The translations under genes and the position numbers were made by a program. A DNA stretch of 64,000 bases from Acidobacteriota bacterium (lineage in GTDB: Bacteria; Acidobacteriota; Terriglobia; Bryobacterales; Bryobacteraceae): assembly GCA_023436715.1 (NCBI GenBank), contig JAEZIJ010000187.1, forward strand, positions 10,156 to 74,155, read 5' to 3'. This document shows positions 60,022 through 64,000 of this stretch, piece after piece. Below the pieces are notes generated by a model. That model searched no databases, was not told where the DNA came from, and worked only from the letters and a program-made list of their open reading frames with translations. The number at the start of each line of letters is the position of its first letter. Positions within the stretch are counted from its first letter, which is position 1.

Positions 60022-60810
60022 ATGGAGCACTACCGCGTTCAGCTAATCGCGGCGGCCGTGCTGGTCGCGATTTGCGCTGTGGCCCAACAGTCTGCGCCTC
60101 GACCGGTGGCCGCGAACCCGCACTTCGCGCCTCCGGCGACCGAGACGCTGGTCTATGCGGCGGAGTGGCGCCTGGTCCACGCTGCCAACGCGCGGCTCAC
60201 GTGGTCGGCGTCCCGCGCTTCGGGATGGCAGGCCAAGCTGGCGGTCGAATCCGTCGGCATGGTATCCCGCCTCTACCGCGTGAACAACGAGTACTCCTCC
60301 GTCCTGAACAACGATCTGTGCGTTGAGAGCACGCTCCTGAAGGCAAACGAGGGTAGCCGGCGGCGCGAAACACGGGTCACCTTCGACAGCCAGCGCAAGA
60401 AGGCCAGCGTGCTGGAGCATGACCTCGTCAAGAACGTCACAGCCAGTCAGGAGATCGAAATCGTGCCCTGCGAGCACGATGTTATCGGGGCTCTGTACCA
60501 GTTGCGCGCCATGAACCTCGAGCCGGGCCAATCCGCGCAGATACCAGTCAGCGACGGCAAGAAGGCCGTGCTCGCGAAAGTAGAGGCTCAGGAGCGCGAG
60601 GAGATAAAGACCGATCTCGGCAAGTTCAAAACCATTCGCCACGAGGCGTTCCTGTTCAACAACGTGCTCTACCGCAGGCGCGGCAGGCTCTTCATCTGGC
60701 TCACCGATGACGACCGCAAGCTGCCTGTTCAGATAAAGGTCAGGATGCCGTTCTATATCGGCACGGTGACGTTGCAGCTTCAGAACGACGGGACCGCCAA
60801 GCAGGGATAA
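60022..60810 (+). CDS. secreted DUF3108-like protein
   Basis: A 262-residue protein with an N-terminal signal-like segment (LIAAAVLVAICAVAQ). The beta-rich body contains LVYAAEWRLVHAANARLTWS, SRLYRVNNEYSSVLN and RRGRLFIWLTDDDRKLPVQI, which match DUF3108. The ATG at 60022 was chosen over a TTG two codons upstream. It ends 13 bases before the GDSL gene, so the two may be co-transcribed. No function is known. Confidence 0.72.
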   Translation: MEHYRVQLIAAAVLVAICAVAQQSAPRPVAANPHFAPPATETLVYAAEWRLVHAANARLTWSASRASGWQAKLAVESVGMVSRLYRVNNEYSSVLNNDLCVESTLLKANEGSRRRETRVTFDSQRKKASVLEHDLVKNVTASQEIEIVPCEHDVIGALYQLRAMNLEPGQSAQIPVSDGKKAVLAKVEAQEREEIKTDLGKFKTIRHEAFLFNNVLYRRRGRLFIWLTDDDRKLPVQIKVRMPFYIGTVTLQLQNDGTAKQG

Positions 60811-60823
60811 GGAAAGGAACAAC

Positions 60824-61885
60824 ATGAAGCGGATTGGATTCGTATGCGCGGCCTGGCTGCTGGCCGCCTGTCTGGCGCAGGGGCGCGCGCTCTCCAACAA
60901 GGAGGCGTTCGACCTCTACGGGCGGACGGTGCAGTTGATGGAATCGACCGCGGTGGCGATTCCCGAACTCGCGCGCGCCGGCGCTCCCCTCACCGAGAAC
61001 GCCCGCCAGGCGCTGCTCACTCTCCGCGCGCTCGGCAGGCAGAACGCCGGGGTCACGTACTCTTTCCTCACGAACGTTCGCGCATACCTCGCGCTGTCCG
61101 ATTTTGTCCCCAAGCCCTCTCCGTTTCCCGAAGAGGCTGCGAAGCAGTTCACCGAACTGCGCTCGGGCCTGATTAGCATCGAAGACAACTTCCGGGAAGT
61201 GCTCGATCAACGCGAGCGGGAGATCGCCAACTCCGATCGCGACCAACTCTCCCGCTATGCGGAAGCGAACAGCAAACTCCCCCCGCCGCAGCCCGGCAGG
61301 CCGCGCGTGGTCTTCATGGGCGATTCCATTACGGACGGCTGGCGCCTCAACGAGTATTTCTCCGATCGCGACTTCGTGAATCGCGGAATCAGCGGCCAGA
61401 TCACCGGCCAGATGCTCGCGCGGATGAAAGCCGACGTCATCGACCTCAAGCCGGCGGCGATGATCGTGCTCGCGGGCACGAATGACATCGCGCGAGGAAT
61501 CTCCGTCGGAGTGATCGAGAACAACCTCGCGATGATTGCCGATCTCGCGAAGGCCCACAACATCACACCCATCTTCGCTTCCGTTCTGCCCGTGAGCGAC
61601 TATCACAAGGGCGAGAACCCTGCCTGGGAAATGACGAAGCGGCGTCCGCCGGAGACAATCCGCACCCTGAACGCCTGGATCCAGAACTTCTGCCGCGCGC
61701 GCAACTACGTGTATTCGGATTACTTCTCGGCCGTTGTGGACAAGGCGGGCTTCCTCAGGACCGATGCGGCCAACGACGGCCTGCACCCGAACGGCACGGG
61801 CTACCGCCTGATGGCGCCCATCGCCCTGGCAGCGATCGACAAGGCCGTTCCGGCCGTAGCCGAAACCGGAAAGCGGCGAAAGTAA
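60824..61885 (+). CDS. secreted SGNH/GDSL hydrolase with N-terminal extension
   Basis: A 353-residue protein: signal peptide (MKRIGFVCAAWLLAACLAQG), a helical extension (about 20-155) and an SGNH esterase domain (about 160-340). The four blocks are VFMGDSITDGWR (nucleophile Ser), VNRGISGQ, IVLAGTNDIA and NDGLHPNGTGYRLM (Asp and His). An AAGGAAAGGA ribosome binding site precedes the ATG. It is probably an acetyl esterase or lipase acting on cell-envelope or plant polysaccharides, but the substrate is unknown. Confidence 0.88.
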   Translation: MKRIGFVCAAWLLAACLAQGRALSNKEAFDLYGRTVQLMESTAVAIPELARAGAPLTENARQALLTLRALGRQNAGVTYSFLTNVRAYLALSDFVPKPSPFPEEAAKQFTELRSGLISIEDNFREVLDQREREIANSDRDQLSRYAEANSKLPPPQPGRPRVVFMGDSITDGWRLNEYFSDRDFVNRGISGQITGQMLARMKADVIDLKPAAMIVLAGTNDIARGISVGVIENNLAMIADLAKAHNITPIFASVLPVSDYHKGENPAWEMTKRRPPETIRTLNAWIQNFCRARNYVYSDYFSAVVDKAGFLRTDAANDGLHPNGTGYRLMAPIALAAIDKAVPAVAETGKRRK

Positions 61886-61941
61886 GTCGTGGGGTCAGCC
61901 CTTCTGGGCTGCCGCTGGGCTTCGCCCGGCGCGACTATTCC

Positions 61942-62142
61942 CTACGCCCGTGCCATGGCCCGCAAAACCCGGGCAGGCAGCGTGACGAGGGCCCACACCA
62001 GTTGCAGTACGCCGCCGACCGCAATCCCGACCAGCCGGAACGGCAGCAAAATCAGCCAAACCAGCGGAAACAGCACCAGCGCCAGCAGCGCAAGCGGCCA
62101 GCACAGTAGCAGCAGAATCAGCCAGAGGATAAAGGTCAGCAC
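61942..62142 (-). CDS. small hydrophobic membrane protein
   Basis: A 66-residue protein, nearly all hydrophobic (MLTFILWLILLLLCWPLALL and onwards), with two probable transmembrane helices and a basic end. It has no recognisable family. Strong hydrophobicity without interruption supports a real gene, but such frames can arise in GC-rich DNA. It lies between the SGNH gene and the UroD-family gene. Confidence 0.5.
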   Translation of the reverse strand: MLTFILWLILLLLCWPLALLALVLFPLVWLILLPFRLVGIAVGGVLQLVWALVTLPARVLRAMARA

Positions 62143-62187
62143 GGCTCGGCCCTCCAGGAGATCATACGACGGAAGTGCGCCTGAGGT

Positions 62188-63195
62188 TCAGTGCGCGCGT
62201 GCGTAGTCGCAAATCGCCCGCACGTTTGCGAGCGGCGTATCCCGCACAATTTCGCAACCGGCGTTCACAATGTACCGCGGACCCGCCTGCCGGTGGCACT
62301 CCGCAATCGCAGCCGCAGCGGCTTCCGGAGTCCCGTTGCGCAGTACCTTGACGGGGTCGATGTTGCCGGAGATCGCCTGCCGCGGGCCCATCTTCTCTCG
62401 CGCTTCAGCCACCGGCGCCATCCAGTCCAGATCCACCATGTCGGCCCCGATGCGCCCCATGCCGGGGAACAGCTTGCGCGTCTTGCCGCAGATGTGAAGG
62501 CGCACACGCGCGCCCATAGCTCGGATTCCGTCCGAGAGCCTTTTCTCGTAGGGCCATACGAACTGGTCGTAGATAGCGGGCCCGACGAGCGACGCCGCCG
62601 CATCTCCCACGCCGATGAGGCCGGCCCCCGCCTGAATCTGCGCCCGAGCGAACGCCAGTTCCATATCGACCACGAACTCAAACAGGTCGCGGACGAACGC
62701 CGGGTCGTCTACGAAGTCTGTCATGAGGGTGTTGATGCCGCGCAGATCCGCCGCCATGGCGCACGGGCCTTCCACCCAGCCTTCGATCATCAGCTCATTG
62801 CCGGCGCGCTGTTTCAACAGGGCGACGCCGCAGACGCGATCGTGCATGCGGCCACCGCCGAGCGGATCGGGCTGCCTCAATCGTGCGAGCGTAGCTTTGT
62901 CCCGCAGCACCGCGCCGCTCTCTATGATGGCCGGCGGCTGATCGTCGAACCATTCGATGGCGCCCCCGAGGTCCGCGGCCTCGCGCGCGGGGTCGGAGAT
63001 CGCCGATACGTGGTCGAAGCCGAACTCTTCGGCAGTGCGGAGTTGCGCCTCGGCCAGCACGCGGTGATTCGTCGCGTAGTCGCGGTACTTCACGCCTATG
63101 CGGTCCGCCGCGAACATCATCGTGATCGGCATGAGCGGCAGGCGATCGGCCTCCGCGCCGTCGAACATCGCAAGAATGCGTTCCCGTCCGTTCAT
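62188..63195 (-). CDS. uroporphyrinogen decarboxylase-family protein (methyltransferase-like)
   Basis: A 335-residue UroD-superfamily protein. MNGRERILAMFDGAEADRLP is typical of the corrinoid-dependent methyltransferase branch (MtaA/CmuA-like). Zinc-type ligands can be placed at RLHICGKTRKLF and at NAGCEIVRDT. It lacks the arginines expected for true HemE. The ATG at 63195 overlaps the DUF1638 stop by 4 bases, implying a functional pair. DUF1638 and UroD-like methyltransferases occur together in methylated-compound pathways; the substrate is unknown and no corrinoid protein gene is visible. Confidence 0.8.
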   Translation of the reverse strand: MNGRERILAMFDGAEADRLPLMPITMMFAADRIGVKYRDYATNHRVLAEAQLRTAEEFGFDHVSAISDPAREAADLGGAIEWFDDQPPAIIESGAVLRDKATLARLRQPDPLGGGRMHDRVCGVALLKQRAGNELMIEGWVEGPCAMAADLRGINTLMTDFVDDPAFVRDLFEFVVDMELAFARAQIQAGAGLIGVGDAAASLVGPAIYDQFVWPYEKRLSDGIRAMGARVRLHICGKTRKLFPGMGRIGADMVDLDWMAPVAEAREKMGPRQAISGNIDPVKVLRNGTPEAAAAAIAECHRQAGPRYIVNAGCEIVRDTPLANVRAICDYARAH

Positions 63196-63938
63196 GACGC
63201 CTTCTCGGCTCCGAGAATCTCCTCGCCGTGGCGCGCCACCACGCGCCAACCCGGCGGGACGACGAGGAAGTCCTCAGCTTCCCAGTTCCCATCCACGAGC
63301 CGCGTGAGCAGGGACATGTCGCCCTGGAGCTTCTCGTATTTCCAGTCGCGGCGGGCGGCTTCCTCGCGGGTCGCGCGCTCGAAGCGGTCGTCCGGCTCGA
63401 TGCCCATTTCGATGAAGGTCAACTGGCCGTAGTTCCGCACGTAATTCCCGAGTTGCTCCCAGAGATACTTCGCGTTCTCCTCGCCGTACTTTTCGACGAG
63501 GTCCTCGTAGACATAGCCGATGCCGGTTTTGTCGCGCAACGCGGGCGAGTTCAACTGCTCCAGCCCCTGGCCGCGCTCGATCCAGCCGGAGGTCTTGAAG
63601 TACACGCCGGGATGGTTGTTGAAGTAGTCGAGGTAGCGCTCCTTGCTGCCGAGGAAAAACGTGATGCAGTCGTGCGCGCGCGGCAGAACGATGGGCCGGC
63701 CCCGCGCGGTCAGTCCCACCAGCCCGGTGCCGCACAGCGCGTAGCCGAGCGCCACCGCTTCGTACTTCGACTCATCTACCGCGTCCACCGCGGCCTGAAG
63801 CCGCTCGCGCATCCCTGCCGACCCCATGTCATGCAGCCCCTTGGAAAGGAACTCCACATCCACCTGGTTCGGCGACCGCGAAACCGCCGCGCAGATCTCG
63901 CGGTACACGATTTCGCACGCTATTAACTTGAGCTTCAC
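63192..63938 (-). CDS. DUF1638 domain protein
   Basis: A 248-residue DUF1638 protein. KLIACEIVYREICAAVS, VALGYALCGTGLVGL, IVLPRAHDCITFFLGSKERY and KTSGWIERGQGLEQLN are the family features, with conserved cysteines Cys8 and the one in ALCGTG, plus Cys91, that could bind metal. It overlaps the UroD-family gene by 4 bases and is upstream of it. Both are probably involved in a one-carbon or corrinoid-related step. Confidence 0.82.
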   Translation of the reverse strand: MKLKLIACEIVYREICAAVSRSPNQVDVEFLSKGLHDMGSAGMRERLQAAVDAVDESKYEAVALGYALCGTGLVGLTARGRPIVLPRAHDCITFFLGSKERYLDYFNNHPGVYFKTSGWIERGQGLEQLNSPALRDKTGIGYVYEDLVEKYGEENAKYLWEQLGNYVRNYGQLTFIEMGIEPDDRFERATREEAARRDWKYEKLQGDMSLLTRLVDGNWEAEDFLVVPPGWRVVARHGEEILGAEKAS

Positions 63939-63963
63939 ACGCGCTTCCTTATGGCCCGTAGTG

Positions 63964-64000
63964 GCACAGGCCTCCTGGCCTGTGCAGCACAGGCCAGGAG
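63964..64000. repeat. dispersed palindromic repeat, cut by the window edge
   Basis: gcacaggcc (63964-63972) pairs with ggcctgtgc (63977-63985) around tcct. The same 14 bases (63972-63985) are repeated in reverse complement at 63987-64000, so alternative foldings are possible. It differs in sequence from the other palindromic repeat family and continues beyond the window. Confidence 0.7.

Noticed and set aside
59403..60023. N-terminal extension of the DUF72 gene
   Set aside because: It is antisense to the DinB gene, and DUF72 proteins begin near the ATG at 59402.
1..64000. tRNA, rRNA, riboswitch or insertion-sequence transposase
   Set aside because: No intergenic gap showed a tRNA cloverleaf, rRNA-like or known riboswitch pattern by eye, and no transposase-like protein was recognised. 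A covariance-model search would be decisive.

Overview
The window is GC-rich, densely packed bacterial chromosome with no rRNA or tRNA gene and no phage or insertion-sequence transposase that I could recognise. Gene content (a hydrogenase-related membrane complex, many TPR proteins, FliW/CsrA with flagellin, HpnE, DUF2760/Hsp70 genes, secreted proteins of unknown function, dispersed palindromes of the type seen in Solibacter-like genomes) suggests an Acidobacteriota member, probably near Bryobacterales/Solibacter. This is an inference from gene content only.

Layout. 1-2.5 kb: two tandem phosphohexomutases, the first cut by the window edge. 2.5-10.7 kb: a palindromic repeat, an ArsR-type regulator with two palindromic operator candidates, and six genes in hyfB-C-E-F-G-(H+I) order. 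The large subunit lacks all four Ni-binding cysteines, so this is an energy-converting-hydrogenase-related (Ehr) complex, not a hydrogenase. 10.8-12.5 kb: FtsB/DivIC-like protein, CutA, secreted metallo-beta-lactamase-fold protein. 12.5-18 kb (minus strand): a phosphate operon phoU*-pstS-pstC-pstA-pstB2-pstB1. Its PhoU carries a catalytically dead LMW-phosphatase/ArsC-like domain, and its two ATPases have complementary motif defects. 18-23 kb: zinc-ribbon protein with a divergent 50-residue gene, dNTPase, membrane TPR protein, SpoIIAA/RsbW-like pair, transaldolase.

23-37.6 kb: a flagellar filament region. fliW-csrA is followed by four overlapping TPR-glycosyltransferase genes (two GT9-like, two OGT/SPINDLY-like), two methyltransferases, flagellin, fliD and a small unknown gene. 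A sigma-28-like promoter and two GGA sites, one in a hairpin loop and one over the ribosome binding site, precede flagellin. This suggests FliW/CsrA control of filament synthesis and glycosylation of the filament.

37.6-53.5 kb: carboxypeptidase-regulatory-like protein, HpnE, fused anthranilate synthase TrpE-TrpG, two secreted unknown proteins, ThiL, a DUF2760-Hsp70-Hsp70 operon, a second palindromic repeat, a MerR-TPR protein, FeoA/FeoB and a thioredoxin reductase. 53.5-57.7 kb: a less compact stretch with an alpha/beta hydrolase, a DUF433/DUF5615 toxin-antitoxin pair and a serine beta-lactamase-like hydrolase. It looks less GC-rich and may be acquired. 57.7-64 kb: VIT1-type transporter, DUF72, DinB, DUF3108-like and SGNH-hydrolase proteins, then a UroD-family/DUF1638 pair and another dispersed palindrome at the edge.
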